Positions 1 to 11,685 of a stretch of 64,000 bases of DNA are shown piece after piece. The translations under genes and the position numbers were made by a program. The notes under the pieces were generated by a model. It was not told the DNA's origin. It saw nothing but the letters and a program-made list of their open reading frames with translations, and did not search any database. The DNA comes from Apostichopus japonicus (lineage: Eukaryota > Echinodermata > Holothuroidea > Aspidochirotida > Stichopodidae), in assembly GCF_037975245.1 (NCBI RefSeq), contig NC_092583.1, positions 9,896,764 to 9,960,763 on the forward strand. The letters are read 5' to 3'. Within the stretch, counting starts at the first letter, position 1, and every line of letters begins with the position of its first letter.

Positions 1-1348
1 GTTATGAACATGGCATATTCAGACATACGAACAATGCACCGCTCAAACACAATGCAACTTATGTCGGGGGTGGAAAACCTTTTGATAATACTGTTCATAA
101 CTACTGTAGTAGCCTATCACACTAACATGTACAGTGTTTCTGAGGCTCCACTGAGAATAAAAGTTATAACATGTTGAAACCCCCTACTAAATCATTCCAA
201 AAATTGTCTATCTTTTAAGAAGCTGCAATGAGTATCATGGAGGCAGTTTGTTAGAACATCAATGACTGATGAAAAGATTGTATTTGAGAATCAAGTTTGC
301 GTATCACAATTTGTTGCTGGTTGGTTTACGAATATTTCAAAACTCAAAGGACTTGCTGTTTTTGGCTAGTGTTAGTTGTTAGTATAGCCAGCTAATGGTA
401 GGATATAATTTTATATGGAAAATAAAAAATTGAAGAAAAATGTTTACGTTCTGGTTCTGGTAAACACAAGGCTAGTAAAAGTTCTTAGCCAGGATGCGCT
501 TATATGTTTTTTCTACCTGAAATCAGTTTATTCATCAAATGATGTCATCTTTTTTAACATTTTTGCTAGGTAATTTGTGGCTCCATTTGACAACAGTTTG
601 TATATAAGACTTGCAACCTAAGTGTCGGTCAAACAGAGTAACGAATCACTCAACAGAAGTTACAGGAAGGATGGGCTTGTGTTTTTCCCAACAATAAAAT
701 GCTAGCAAACAGTTACATACATATCAACTTGGTGGTTCATTCAAAGGCATTGAAGACTCGCCCCAAACCGTGTGCCGCCCTCTGTAAAAAAAACTTACTG
801 TTGCTTGCAAGTGAAGTTTTCTTCTTGTGGCTACAAAATGCAGACAGTAATGAAACGTGATATTTTGTTATCTTTTACCTGGACCTCAGATGTCCATCGC
901 TGCTATGTACACTGTGTTGTGGGTATTGACCGTAGCTGCATGTATTGACTGTACATTAGTGTCTAATTACCGACGGTAGCAAGCTGTGTGTGTATTTTCT
1001 GGGATCGATGGTGGTGTCGAACACTTCTGTCACACCTCATTCAAAACTAGGTCAGATTACCGGCATCAGACGTTTCTTTGTGCGCGAGTCTTCACTCCCT
1101 TTAACAGAGGTTAGGACTAGTGTTAGAGAATACACAAATATTCCGCAAATGAGTGTTTTATAGGTGGTTACTGTTTATCAGTCGTGCAACCGAAAAAAAC
1201 TTACGATAGCCGTTGATAATTTTGATACTTTATGTATTAATGCATGACTTAAAGTGCGATTTAATTCTGTTTGTTAAAAAATATTGTTATCCTTATTGGT
1301 GTTAGGCCGATATCGGGATTGGAATATCAGCTATACCTGCACAACACT
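1..1348 (+). mobile_element. Right part of a TIR DNA transposon (copy A), cut by window edge
   Basis: Bases 7-420 and about 1200-1348 match 12372-12770 and about 12930-13099 at high identity, so this is a second copy of the element described at 12011-13099. It ends in the same terminal motif CAACACT (1342-1348). The left end lies before the window. The middle (about 420-1200) does not match copy B and includes a nested MITE at 742-1103. No transposase reading frame is visible, so it is non-autonomous or decayed. Confidence 0.7.
742..1103 (+). mobile_element. TTAA-flanked MITE, copy 1
   Basis: One of six copies of a roughly 350-370-bp element in this window (others at 4911, 10106, 13254, 23461, 36903). 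Each begins near TTAAAGGCATTGAAGACTC and ends with the inverted form (GAGTCTTC...CCTTTAA), giving terminal inverted repeats of about 20 bp. Here the left flank has changed to TTCA. The interior has no coding capacity; short open frames in it are incidental. TTAA at both ends in most copies suggests a piggyBac-type target site, which is inference from the ends only. Confidence 0.85.
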
Positions 1349-1548
1349 ATACATGTGATGTAACAAGTAAATTCAATTCAAAGTTGAATCTAGTCATTGC
1401 CAGCAATTTTCCTTTGTTAACCATGACTCGAGTCATGGAACCGATTCTCTGCATTATTATCTCTATGCATGGAAGAACTTAACTAATTGTATGAGTCACT
1501 ACATGTTTGCAATCTAGCAATGACTCATTATATAACAATATATAGCCT

Positions 1549-2790
1549 ATATATATATATATATCAATATATATATATGGGCCTTTACACAGTAAACCAA
1601 CACGAAAATCAACACATGCAGTTTTCAGTATTGAAATTGGTATTTTCTTTGTTCTATTAGGATGAGTGCTAGTTATTTGAAGCAGAGAGATAGCATAGAA
1701 AGTTTCAACATCCTACTTGAATTTTGAAATTTTGGTCCATTGGAATCCTATGGGAAAAATAACGGGCGAACATTGACATACACCAGAAATATATAACGGT
1801 TGTAACACATTGACATACATCACATGGCAGGCAATTTTTCATAAAGTTTAAAACATATAGTCTTGGACATTTTCCTATGATGGCATATAGTCATACCTGC
1901 CACACAACCAAACGAGAGCAATAGGTGATGCATATCAGGCTTAGTAGCGCATGAAATAGGTAACGGTCGAACAGTATGTCAAAAATGTTTGACCGTTATA
2001 AATGTACCACAAAAAATTGCGAAACTCAAAAAGTATACAGTGCATGTAGTTCCTTTTGTGTATACAGATTCCTACCATGAAATAGTTTATGAAAAAGCCA
2101 TGGAAACTTCATTTGATGATGCACATGGTGGTACAGTGGTACGTGTGAAAAAGATTGACATACACGTGAGTTACATTTTTGTATGTCAAACTTCTTAAAA
2201 TTTGCCACCTGTGCCCCATGTGCACCAAAAAATGATGTTTTCAGTGTTTATATAAACCACTACTGGCTAAGATTCTAAGTGCAGTTACATGGATCATATA
2301 CATTTCAAATCTTTTGAATTATGCCATTTCTTAACGTAAATTTATAACAGTCTAACATTTTTTACATGTTCGCCCGTTATCTATTTCATGCTGTACTGAG
2401 CGTGATATATACATCATATATTACTCTAATTTGGTTGTGAGTTAAACATGACTGTATGCCATCATAGGAAAAGGTCAAAGACTAAGTATGTTACAAACTT
2501 TATGAAAAATTGCCATCTATGTGATGTATGTCAATGTTTTGCAACCGTTGTATTTTCTTGCCGTATGTCAATGTTCAACCGTTATTTTCCTATAGGATTC
2601 TAATGGGCCATTTTTTCAAAATTCAAGTAGGAAGTTGAAACTTTTTACTCTAGCTCTTTGCTTCAAATGAGTAATATTGAACATTACAGAACATTGGAAA
2701 TATCAATTTTAGGGGTGGAAACTTCTATGTTATCATTTTGTGTTGGTTTACTGTGTATTTGCCCATATATATATATATATATATATCTAT
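1549..2790. repeat. 1.2-kb long inverted repeat (foldback element) bordered by AT arrays
   Basis: The left arm (about 1560-2010) and right arm (about 2345-2780) are reverse complements at high identity. For example GGGCCTTTACACAGTAAACC at the left edge matches GGTTTACTGTGTATTTGCCC at the right edge, and CCTATGATGGCATA matches TATGCCATCATAGG inside. The arms enclose a loop of about 330 bases and are flanked by (AT)n on both sides. A 69-codon open frame at 1989-2198 spans the inner left arm and loop and resembles no family I know. Probably a foldback-type transposon or a MITE; no transposase is seen. Confidence 0.8.
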
Positions 2791-2836
2791 ATATACACTG
2801 TATATATATATATATATATATATCTATGTATGTATG

Positions 2837-2904
<68 letters not shown>

Positions 2905-2936
2905 AATATATATATGTATATGTATATATATTATAT
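2766..2936. repeat. (AT)n microsatellite with TATG interruptions
   Basis: Nearly uninterrupted alternating A and T with a short run of TATG at about 2825-2840. It produces Tyr/Ile-rich open frames on both strands that are not genes. It abuts the right arm of the inverted repeat. Confidence 0.95.
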
Positions 2937-3126
2937 AAATACAGATATAGATGTAAATATACAGGATAAATACATATATCTGCGCACAGAAACTTGGAAG
3001 GTAAATAAAACAAGACCTGTAATAAGTGTGCAAATATTTTCAACAACAAACAATCATTTCCCAACTTTTTGAGTTAACTTTAAATGCTAAATAAATCAAT
3101 ATACAACCACACAAGCATACATACGT

Positions 3127-3450
3127 GTGTATGTGTGTGTGTTTGTGTTATATAGACTGTCATAAAGAATTGCTTTGTGCGACATTGCTAACGAAAACTA
3201 TTATGCTTCATCGGGACTGTGATAAACAATACAAATCTTGCATACCTATTGAACATTTGTCCATTCTTGTTAGACTAGTTCAGTCAATCATCGTCAAAAA
3301 AATAAATCATTTGATGCATTTCCTTCTCCTCAATGATACATAACAAAATTACTTCACATTGATGAAAGCACAAGTGGATATGCCGTAGGCAGGATGCATG
3401 TTGATAGACAAAAAAAAAACCTTCTATACTATAATACACTCAAATTGTAT
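3127..3450. other. No gene seen; short (GT)n at its start
   Basis: After a short GT run (3124-3143) the sequence is ordinary AT-rich DNA. The open frame over 3125-3343 starts in the GT run and shows no recognisable domain. Confidence 0.6.
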
Positions 3451-3454
3451 TTAG

Positions 3455-4136
3455 AGACTCTCTACAACCAGGGAGTCTCTTCAACCATTTAGTACCTTCA
3501 ACCTGGTATTCACGACAACCGGTGAGTCTCTGCAACCGGGAAGTCTCTTCAACCGAGGAGTCTCTTCAACCGGGAGTCTCTACAATCGGGTAGTCTCTGC
3601 AACCGGGTAGTCTCTTCAACCGGGTAGTCACAACAACCGGGGAGTCTCTTTAACACAGGAGTCTCTTCAACTGGGAGTCTCTTCAAACCAAGGAGTCTCT
3701 TCAACCGGGAGTCTCTACAATCGGGAGTCTCTGCAACCGGGGAGTCTCTTCAATCGTGGAGTCTCTTCAACCGGGGAGTCTCTTCAACGGGGGAGTCTCT
3801 TCAACCAGGTAGTCTCTGCAACCGGGGAGTCTCTTCAACCGGGTAGTCTCTGCAACCGGGTAGTCACTATATCCGGGGAGTCTCTTCAACCGGGTAGTCA
3901 CGGCAACCGGGTAGTCACAATAACCGGGGAGTCTCTTCAACCGGGTAGTCACAACAACCGGGGAGTCTCTTCAACCGAGGAGTCTCTTCAACAAGAAGTC
4001 TCTTCTAAACAGGGAGTCTCTGCAACCAGGTAGTCACGGCAACCAGGGAGTCCCTGTAACCGGGAAGTCCCTGTAACCGGGAAGTCTCTGCAACCGGGAA
4101 GTCTCTGCAACTGGGAGTCCCTGCAACCAGGGAGCT
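3455..4136. repeat. 17-bp minisatellite, about 40 copies
   Basis: Tandem units of about 17 bp with consensus GGGGAGTCTCTTCAACC and variants GGGTAGTCACAACAACC, GGGAGTCTCTGCAACC and GGGAAGTCCCTGTAACC. Because 17 is not a multiple of 3, translation repeats every 51 bases, giving the 17-residue periodic peptide seen on the minus strand at 3767-3952. That peptide is an arithmetic by-product, not a gene. Variants AGTCTC and AGTCAC are interspersed, suggesting local shuffling of unit types. Confidence 0.95.
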
Positions 4137-4640
4137 CGAATTAGCACCTCCCTGGTTTAATTACATCATGTAACATATAATTGGTCTACTACTTTACTAC
4201 TACTGTAACACCAATGATGCTTTCATATTAATGTTAAATGTCACTGCACATAACCTCCTATGAACCTTCCATTAATAGCTTCCTATAGATCTTCCTCCAT
4301 TTCTTTTTTTTATCATTTTCCTTCCGATTGTTGAAGTCCTTTCGTATCTGGAATATGTCACTTCCTTCTTAAAGCCATCATTCAGGATAATGTTCATTGC
4401 CAATTCTTATCATTTTGCCTATATGGACAGCCTTTTATTTGATTTTTTTTTTTTTTTTTTGTCTTTCTTTTAACTTTTGAATGATCTGCTGGTTTCTCTG
4501 TCACATTCCCTCTCCTGCTACCCTGTACAGAATACATGACCTACAAACATATTAACTTTGGTATATAAGTTCAATTGCTTCCACTCAATCATATGCTCGA
4601 AATGAAAATGAAGGTCATATACCTATGTAACTCTTAATTT
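4137..4640. other. No feature recognised
   Basis: AT-rich sequence with a poly-T run at about 4442-4460. No conserved coding signal on either strand. Confidence 0.6.
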
Positions 4641-4649
4641 GTATTAGGC

Positions 4650-4745
4650 AGCGCCATGTCAAAACTCAAAAGTAGGATGCATAGGTGGCTACAGCATCAT
4701 GCGACATGTATTGTGCTACCTCTGCAGCTCCACACAATAGATAAT
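4650..4745 (+). repeat. Dispersed repeat, degenerate copy
   Basis: Shares the order 'GCAxxATGTC...AAAATTAGGATGC...gcagc...TTCACACAAT' with better copies at 9848-9990 and 14455-14565. It is the most diverged of the three. No coding content. Confidence 0.4.
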
Positions 4746-4910
4746 CAAATTTTAATTGATATTTGTTCATTCTAGCTACAATACGCAGGATTTTGCAGCT
4801 GTGGCTGCTTCTCCTTTTGATGTGGTATCTTAGCTAAAGACAAGTTCAAGGTTTGAAAACTTATAAAGAACTGTAACGAAAGATTTAGTCTCATTTTTTA
4901 TATACTAGTG

Positions 4911-5261
4911 TTAAAGAAAGTGAAGACTCGCGCACAAAGAAACATCTCATGCCATTAATCTGACCTAATTTGAACGAGGTGTAACAGAAGTGTTAGACGC
5001 CACCATCGATCCCAGAAAATACACACACAGCTTGCTACCGTGGATAATTAGACACTAGTGTACAGTCAATACATGCAGCTACGATCAATACCGTGTACAT
5101 AGCAGCGATGGACATCTCAGGTCCATATAAAAGATAACAAGGAATCATGTTTCATTACTGTCTGCATTTGTAGTGACAAGAAAAAACTTCACTTGCAAGC
5201 AACGGAAAGTTTTTTTCAGAGGGCGGCACACGGTTTGGGGAGAGTCTTTAATGCCTTTAAA
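4911..5261 (-). mobile_element. TTAA-flanked MITE, copy 2 (inverted)
   Basis: Same family as 742-1103 in opposite orientation: starts TTAAAGAAAGTGAAGACTCG and ends with AATGCCTTTAA. TTAA is present at both ends. Internal landmarks include the CACTAGTG palindrome and the CTGGGATCGATGG-type motif. Confidence 0.9.
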
Positions 5262-5280
5262 CCATGTTAATACTAAGTAC

Positions 5281-5430
5281 TTTGGGTGGCAAATCTGAGA
5301 AGGAAGGGCATTGACGCCATAGAGGTCATAGAGGAGGCACAGTGTTAAAAGGTTACCAGTTCATTCTAGACATGGTAGAACAAGAGTGCTAAGGTTGTGG
5401 GGAGACAGGTAAGGGAGTAACGAAGTAAAT
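5281..5430 (+). repeat. GACAGGTAAG dispersed repeat, copy a
   Basis: Contains GTGTTAAAAGGTTACCAG, CTAAGGTTGTGGGGAGACAG and GTAAGG...CGAAGTAAAT in the same order as 19875-20005 and, inverted, 17785-17945 and 24105-24305. All copies carry GACAGGTAAG, a textbook splice-donor match. No coding content. Confidence 0.7.
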
Positions 5431-5439
5431 ACACTACTA

Positions 5440-5745
5440 CTACTGCTACTACTGCAAGAAAAACATTGGCTTTATAAGGATTGTAACCAACATTCGAAAA
5501 GGTGAAGAATATTCACTTTATTTGTATATTTCATTGCTATGTCAGACTAAAACATACACTTGTTTGCTTTCAAATCTATCTGAGAATTGCAATTCCTTCG
5601 TATACAAACTTTGTCAAGAATTATGGATACTATATCCTTTCATATAAATTGTGGTTATAAACCAGAATGCAAAAATGCATTGTGGTTTCGATGATGTAAC
5701 ATGAGCAGTTTTCTTCATGAATCTCACGTAATGTATAGTGAGGGT
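5440..5745. other. No feature recognised
   Basis: AT-rich; a short CTACTACTACTGCTACTACTG run at about 5432-5453 is the only simple repeat. Confidence 0.6.
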
Positions 5746-5749
5746 GTAC

Positions 5750-5870
5750 ATGTTTACAAGGTTCTCACGATTTGACCTCTGATGACCCCAAATGACCTTT
5801 GACCTCCACCAAAAACAATAGGCTTCTTTAACTCACATGGTACTTCTACACACTAAATTAGAGGTCAGCC
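5750..5870 (+). repeat. TGACCT-rich dispersed repeat fragment
   Basis: Carries TTTGACCTCTGATGACCCC followed by AAATGACCTTTGACCTCC. The same arrangement recurs at 38110-38165, and in degraded form at 11755, 13135, 34500, 34860 and 37970. This is one dispersed family whose core holds several TGACCT half-sites. Confidence 0.7.
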
Positions 5871-5879
5871 CATGCTAGG

Positions 5880-6585
5880 AGTAAAACTGGGAGCTCGTGT
5901 TCAAATGTCATTAGTATTGCCCCCAATTATGTTAACAATTTCCAACATGGTGAGCATGCATGGGCAAATCCTAATTTAATCTTAAAAAAGTAGCTCTTCT
6001 CATGAACTAACGTGACAACTACATTTAACTTTCCTCAATATTCGAATACTGACAAACATAACCTGCAGTACAAGTACAAGAAAAATGCATTGGTCTTACT
6101 CCTATATCTGGATGCACTGAACATGTACAGTAATGGAGACCTCTACATAATGGGAATCACTTGTTTAGTTGTTATATAAATAGTCATTTCAACAGCCAAT
6201 ACCAACTTCAACTAGCATCCAGTTACACAATTGAATTATCTTCCAAGGTTATCTTCAAGTTTAGAGGAAATCAATAAAAGCTTTAATGGTGATGTCGATG
6301 AAAAGACATCACAAATAATTACAAGTGCAATGTCATTATATGAACAAAATGATTCAATTTTCAAAATTGTATAGATCTCAGCCAAATGAACAAGCTATCA
6401 AGATCCGAGGGAGTTTGATCAATGTCCTTTGTTTTACAAGCTCTGTGTTATATTGTTTGTTAATTAGCAGCCTTCGTTATCCCTTTAACCATCCCCTCAT
6501 CATCCCAATCCTTTCACACATCCAATTCCCACATTTCCAGTCCATCCCAAAAACAGTAGAGGTGCTGCAAAGAACTCGCATCAAT
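5880..6585. other. No feature recognised
   Basis: AT-rich. The open frame at 6325-6636 runs into the repeat tail below it and has no recognisable domain. Confidence 0.55.
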
Positions 6586-6629
6586 ATTTTTTATTTTTTT
6601 TATTTGTTAGTATTTTTGCATTCGTCTTC

Positions 6630-6702
6630 TTTGTAAAGCGCCTATAGTAGGTTTTTCCCGGATCCGTCGCTATACAAATGTAGTCGTCATTATTATTATT
6701 AT
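6630..6702 (+). mobile_element. Retroposon 3' tail with (ATT)n
   Basis: TTGTAAAGCGCCTATAG followed by a GTCGTC-(ATT)n tail is the kind of 3' end seen in many animal LINEs (compare GTAAAGCGCTTTGAAACG at 27079-27096, which lies right after a LINE-like C-terminus). The 5' part is missing or unrecognisable. Confidence 0.5.
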
Positions 6703-7790
6703 CACTTGTTTTTTTACCACGTCGGAAATCATTTTATAATAATCGAGGCAATTTCATAGAGAGTCTGAATTAATGCATTGCATTCTGGGCATTTGCTTAT
6801 CAACCGGAATGCACATATATGTGCCCAATTGTCAAAATAAATTCTTGATGACAAGAAATGAATGCAAGTGTGACATTTCTTTAATGGACTGGAAAACTGC
6901 ATTGTGGAGGAGAAATTATTACAAACAAGTAACAAGGCCTTCTTCCTTTTCATTGAAACGGGCTATAATCCACAATTTGGTAAACCAATTCCAATCCTAA
7001 AATTGATAGTTTTCATACGTGTTTAATTGATGATTTGCATTTAACTGTTGTCAGCCAAACCATAAAACTCCATGGAAAAGGAGACAATCATTACCTGTGT
7101 CTGGACTCTACTATCCACTTTCCCATCTGTCTAGCCTACCAGTAACTGGTAACAATTACAAAGCACTCCACCCTCATTGGTAGATACAGAAGAAAGATGT
7201 GATGGGTATTGAATTGGAAGAAATGTTACCAGTTAATAAGCTAGGTAGATGGTAGTCTTGGCCAAGTCGTTTGTAACCTTCTTTTTCTTGCTGACAACTG
7301 TACATGCCTTAGAGTTCGTTTCTGCCTACCACGAATGTGCTTGCCCACTGTATTTTACATGCCCGAGGATCTGTCCGATACAAACGTCTTGGACATTTTT
7401 CCAAAAAGGGGCGTGGACTATGCAAACCACAAAATCTTTATACATATTATTATTACAAAATTGCGTGTCATGTGAGATCATGTTACTTCTACAGCAATTA
7501 GTGACCGTCTCCCAGTGTGTACAAACCAATCTAAGGCCAAGTGATTGTTCACTCCAGGAGGCAGGGCTTGAATAAACATTTTGGGGGAAGTCGGCCCAAT
7601 TGGCAAATCTGATTGGCTTCTCGCTTTTCCTAAGCAAATCTTCCAAAATTATAGGAAAACAAAAGATAACTTGGGAGAACTGTGTAAGACCCTAGTATCA
7701 ATCGAAAGCGTTGCCAGGGGGCGTTCTCTGGGCAGTACAGCAACTAGATACGGGAAAATAGCTTTGTGAAAAAGAAAGGTACACTAGGCT
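6703..7790. other. No gene supported
   Basis: Several short open frames (for example 7249-7575) overlap on both strands and show no domain, no splice context and no similarity I recognise. Treated as non-coding. Confidence 0.5.
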
Positions 7791-7794
7791 GTTC

Positions 7795-7885
7795 ATACTA
7801 GGGTCTTAGCAAGACTAGGTAGATGGGGTAGTGCAATAGCAGAATTGAGACAGGTAAGAGTGGAGCGCAGTAAATTCTGTTAATC
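7795..7885 (+). repeat. GACAGGTAAG dispersed repeat, short copy b
   Basis: ACTAGGTAGATGGGGTAGTG, then GAGACAGGTAAGAGTGGAGC and GCAGTAAATTC. Matches 8165-8245, 17100-17180 and 20863-20935. Confidence 0.65.
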
Positions 7886-8164
7886 ATGATGGTCTCTGAT
7901 CACAAATGATAACTCACGGTAGGTAGAATATGGGGCAAACTGTGTATGCCAGTTGCATATTGCTAACTACACTATGTTACTTTATCTATTTATGCACCAA
8001 CATAGACTACTTTTTGAAGGAATGTAATATCCCAGCCAGAGCATTGGCACAAAAAAAAACAATTGCTGTCTCACCAAACTTACACACTCCCCAAAATTTA
8101 CTGGTTTGGGATGGCAGATTTGAAAGGATGAGTTAGTATGTTATGTGGGGGAGCAAAAATGTTA

Positions 8165-8245
8165 TCAACTGTTGTGGGCTAGGTAGATTAAGTGCATAAC
8201 TAGAATGGAGACAGGTAAGAGAGGAGTGAAGTAAATTCTCATATC
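8165..8245 (+). repeat. GACAGGTAAG dispersed repeat, short copy c
   Basis: GGCTAGGTAGATTAAGTGC, then GGAGACAGGTAAGAGAGGAG and GAAGTAAATTCTC. It is followed by a C-rich tract (8253-8290) that recurs after copy d at 17210-17235. Confidence 0.65.
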
Positions 8246-8329
8246 CACTCTGCCCCAACCCCCAACCCCCACCCCCACGCATCTCCCCACTTCCACAGCA
8301 GGACTGTGACCCATCTTGTGATGGCAATT

Positions 8330-9840
8330 TACGGCTACTCCATCTTGGACATCAAACTTTCATTGCATACAGATACTGCAGAGAAGCCCTTAAGCCTACA
8401 CTCGTGTCATACATCTAACACTAAGGGAGCTGCAAACATCACTGGGACGTTTTCTTTTGCACACTTTGCTGCAGCTTCTGTTAGTTCAGAGAAGTGGATC
8501 AGCAGGTATCATTGCAATGTGTGTTACATACTCTACCTCGTGTATAGAGTAGGAAGCTGCACACAAAACTTTTAAGAGGTTTTTTTTTTCATTTTCTATT
8601 CGCATATCACCTGCACCTCGCCTAACTTCAACTTCCCATCTTTACTACCTCGGAGATGTTCTACTTACACAGCTTGAAAAGACAAATAGCAAGTTAAAAT
8701 TGTTTTATCTTTTCAGATGGTTTCAACTTCCTCCCTCGCCAAAGAAAAACCATAGTAGGATTATTTCACCAAATTAAATCCGAGGGGGCGGGGGGGGAGG
8801 GAGGGAAGGTTCGTGCAGGAAAGTAAGTCACTAGGATGTGCTTACTTCCTGAACAGCATGGTGCAGAGAGCATAATACTGGGAAACTAGGACACCGACCA
8901 CAGACAAATGTACTCCATTCGTCCACGATGATCGCCTCATTAAACCTATTAAAAGTTCTTCAAGCCGATGGTGTTGGAGGTAGATGCCAAACAAAGCATC
9001 CTGTCCTTCTTCACCTCTGATCTACATCCTTGCATGGATACTGCAACTCTTTGATCTTTGATCCTCGTTGTTCAATATTCTTTAAAAAAAAAAGGACAAC
9101 AAAAAAACTGAACAGAAGTGTTTCCTCTCTGTAATAACATTGCTTCTTTTAACAGATCAATAACTCATTGTCGACAATATTATTATCGGTCTGTTTTCCT
9201 GTAATTATATATGCTTCGTTTGACTTGCAATAATTTGAGGGCAAAGGGGACGGTATCACCACACAGACATTAATTGAATCTACAGCTCGGAGTTAATACA
9301 TTTCAAACATTCAAATAAACATACATAGCCAAACATGATACCTATGGCTATGCTATGCTCTTTATTGACAGTAATCATGTACCCACAGAATCACACAGTT
9401 ATGATGAAATATTCATTTGCCAAAATCTTGGCCAATCTGTAGAGATCATAAGAATGAACAGACCGAAAAGATAAAGCATCACTTTTGTGTTCTAACAAAG
9501 TTGGGGTTCCTTTTTGAAAAATTAATTTTGACGCATGCTTAAGGAACTGTATGACCTCTTGACCTCTCTATATATACACCGTACAAACAAAGAGGGTCTA
9601 TACCCTTTTTCTTTTTCTGTTTTAATTTTTCATACGCAAGCTCAGCGAATTGGCAAAAGAATTCGGCAAAACCGTTACATTGTCATGACTATGTGATTAT
9701 ATATTAGCACCAAACAAAGAGTGCTTATATCATCAAGATATAATGCATAATACAGCCTTAAGTAAACATCAGTATTTTTAGATTCCATAGTTACAACAAA
9801 TAACATTGCGAGAGATCGATGAGGAAACCATTATAACTTC
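8330..9840. other. No gene supported; one G-rich tract
   Basis: Ordinary AT-rich DNA. Bases 8784-8811 form a run of G tracts (GGGGG, GGGGGGGG, GGG, GGG) able to form a G-quadruplex on the plus strand. Short open frames lack any recognisable motif. Confidence 0.6.
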
Positions 9841-9847
9841 AAACATA

Positions 9848-9990
9848 TGTGGTGCAATGTGTCATATTTCAAAATTAGGCACTGTGTCAAGAGTAGAATG
9901 CTGAGGGGGCTGCAGCATCCTGCAGCCGGGCTGCACAGGACTTCACACAATGGGCGCTGCTGGTCTGCCAAGATATATAATCTCTATTCT
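9848..9990 (+). repeat. Dispersed repeat (TTCACACAAT family)
   Basis: GTGCAATGTGTCATATTTC, GAATGCTGAGGGGGCTGCAG, GCAGCCGGGCTGCA and CTTCACACAAT. The same blocks appear at 14455-14565 and, degraded, at 4650-4745; the first block also appears alone at about 40212. Confidence 0.6.
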
Positions 9991-10105
9991 TTGACAACAT
10001 TGATTCAGCATTGCTGCGGAGGGCATTTCGCAGCTGCAGCATTTTTGACACAGAACCTAAGTCTTGAGTCTTGTGTATGAGAGAATATTGAAAGTGTGGA
10101 ATGGC

Positions 10106-10471
10106 TTAAAGGCATTGAAGACTCGCCCCAAACTGTGTGCCGCCCCCTGAAAAAGTTAACTTTCTGTTGCTTGCAAGTGAAGTTTTTCGTGTCACTACAA
10201 AATGCAGACAGTAATGAAACGTGATACCTTGTTATCTTTTATCTGGACCTGAGATGTCCATCTCTGCTATGTACACTGTGTTGTGGGTATTGACCGTAGC
10301 TGCATGTATTGACTGTACACTAGTGTATAATTACCGACGGTATAGCAAGCTGTGTGTGTATTTTCTGGGATCGATGGTGGTGTCTAACACTTCTGTTACA
10401 CCTCATTCGAAACTAGGTCAGATTACCGGCATGAGATGTTTCTTTGTGTGCGAGTCAGCAATGCCTTTAAA
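10106..10471 (+). mobile_element. TTAA-flanked MITE, copy 3 (best preserved ends)
   Basis: Begins TTAAAGGCATTGAAGACTCG and ends CGAGTCAGCAATGCCTTTAA, so the terminal inverted repeats and the TTAA flanks are intact apart from a few bases. 366 bp. The open frame at 10221-10583 starts inside and runs out of the element; it is not a gene. Confidence 0.92.
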
Positions 10472-10479
10472 TGGAATGA

Positions 10480-11685
10480 CATTTCTCATAGCTGTTTGGG
10501 AAAGTTGTTCAAAACAAATATCTCTACCACAAAAATCCAAAGATGAGTGTTTGGGTTTGCCATTCCTTTTCAAAGTTCTGTGATATCTTTCAATTTGAAA
10601 TGAGTAAGTTGTTCATCCACATTTATGCTACTTCTCCTTTTAACTACAAAAGGACAAACTTATCAGCTAACTGACATTATTTTTCTCTCTCTTTCTTTTC
10701 ATTTTTGACAAGAAACACAAAATTTATAGAATCCTTATAGAACATTGCTCAAGCAACGCGACTTAAAACTAATTGAAGAGTAGAACATGGAAAGTGAACC
10801 AGCTTTTTCAAAATATGTGAAAAAATAGGTCAAATTTGTCCAATCCCCTGTATCGAAAAGATGCCAATCAAATAATCAATTGTGTACGTACGTGTCACTT
10901 TAAATTGCTTCTACACCCTTGGATGGATCGATAATCGAAAAATTTGGTTTGAACTGGGGGGGGGGGGGAATCGATAAGAACATTGATAACAGACATAAGA
11001 AATTTTTCATCACTGGTTTCTACTGATATACTTGTTAAAGAATTGATCTTCAAACTGAAGGCCCTCACGTTGAAAACGAGACCAAACAGCAGACATTTAT
11101 TTAGACACTGACATTAATGTTAATGTCCTTTCTGGGTTACCTACTTTCAGGGAATGCCACAGGATATTCTCTGATTTGAAAGTAGGTCTCTAAGTTTACC
11201 TTCCCTTCACTTAAGAAGGGACTCAACACATTAATTTACCTCCCACACATAGCTTTGGAAAGGTTTGACATTTGCCTGGAAATGTCTATCCTGATTTAAA
11301 AGCTGCATTTGCAATCCATTTGTGTGACAGTTGACATGTAATGTAAACCGGAGAGCCAACAGTCTTGGTGATTTCTATCACAAATTTAATAAGAGGATAT
11401 TAAATTTGTTAACTGGACACATTGCACACAAGGTAAGCTTAACATTCATGGATCATCCACATACCAAGTGTTGTCCTCAATATGACATTCAACAACAAAA
11501 ATCAACAGTGCTGTTTTACTCTATAGTGTGCACTGTCTTCACATATCAAGCAAGCAGCTTATTCAAGCTTTACTTTAATGAAGTAATTGTGCTTATCATG
11601 TACTTTATCATGTACTTTGACTTCCCCAGAAAGAAGGAAAAAAAGAAAAAAAAACTTCTTATACTCAAAAAGGTGAATCCACATA
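10480..11685. other. No gene supported; poly-G run
   Basis: AT-rich with a G homopolymer at about 10957-10968. The 147-codon open frame at 11331-11774 includes a poly-Lys stretch from an A-rich run and ends inside the TGACCT repeat; I see no domain in it. Confidence 0.55.

Noticed and set aside
2658-3072. Long Tyr/Ile-rich open frames on both strands (also 17082-17564, 60402-60782)
   Set aside because: They are translations of (AT)n microsatellites, open in several frames at once, and have no domain.
3767-3952. Periodic protein (KRLPG repeats)
   Set aside because: The 17-residue period is simply 3 x 17 bases read through the minisatellite.
3455-4136. Resemblance to a CRISPR array
   Set aside because: The 17-bp units are contiguous with no spacers and occur in a eukaryotic genome; it is a minisatellite.
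10221-10583. 120-codon open frame with hydrophobic start
   Set aside because: It starts inside a MITE and runs out of it; equivalent frames in the other MITE copies are broken.
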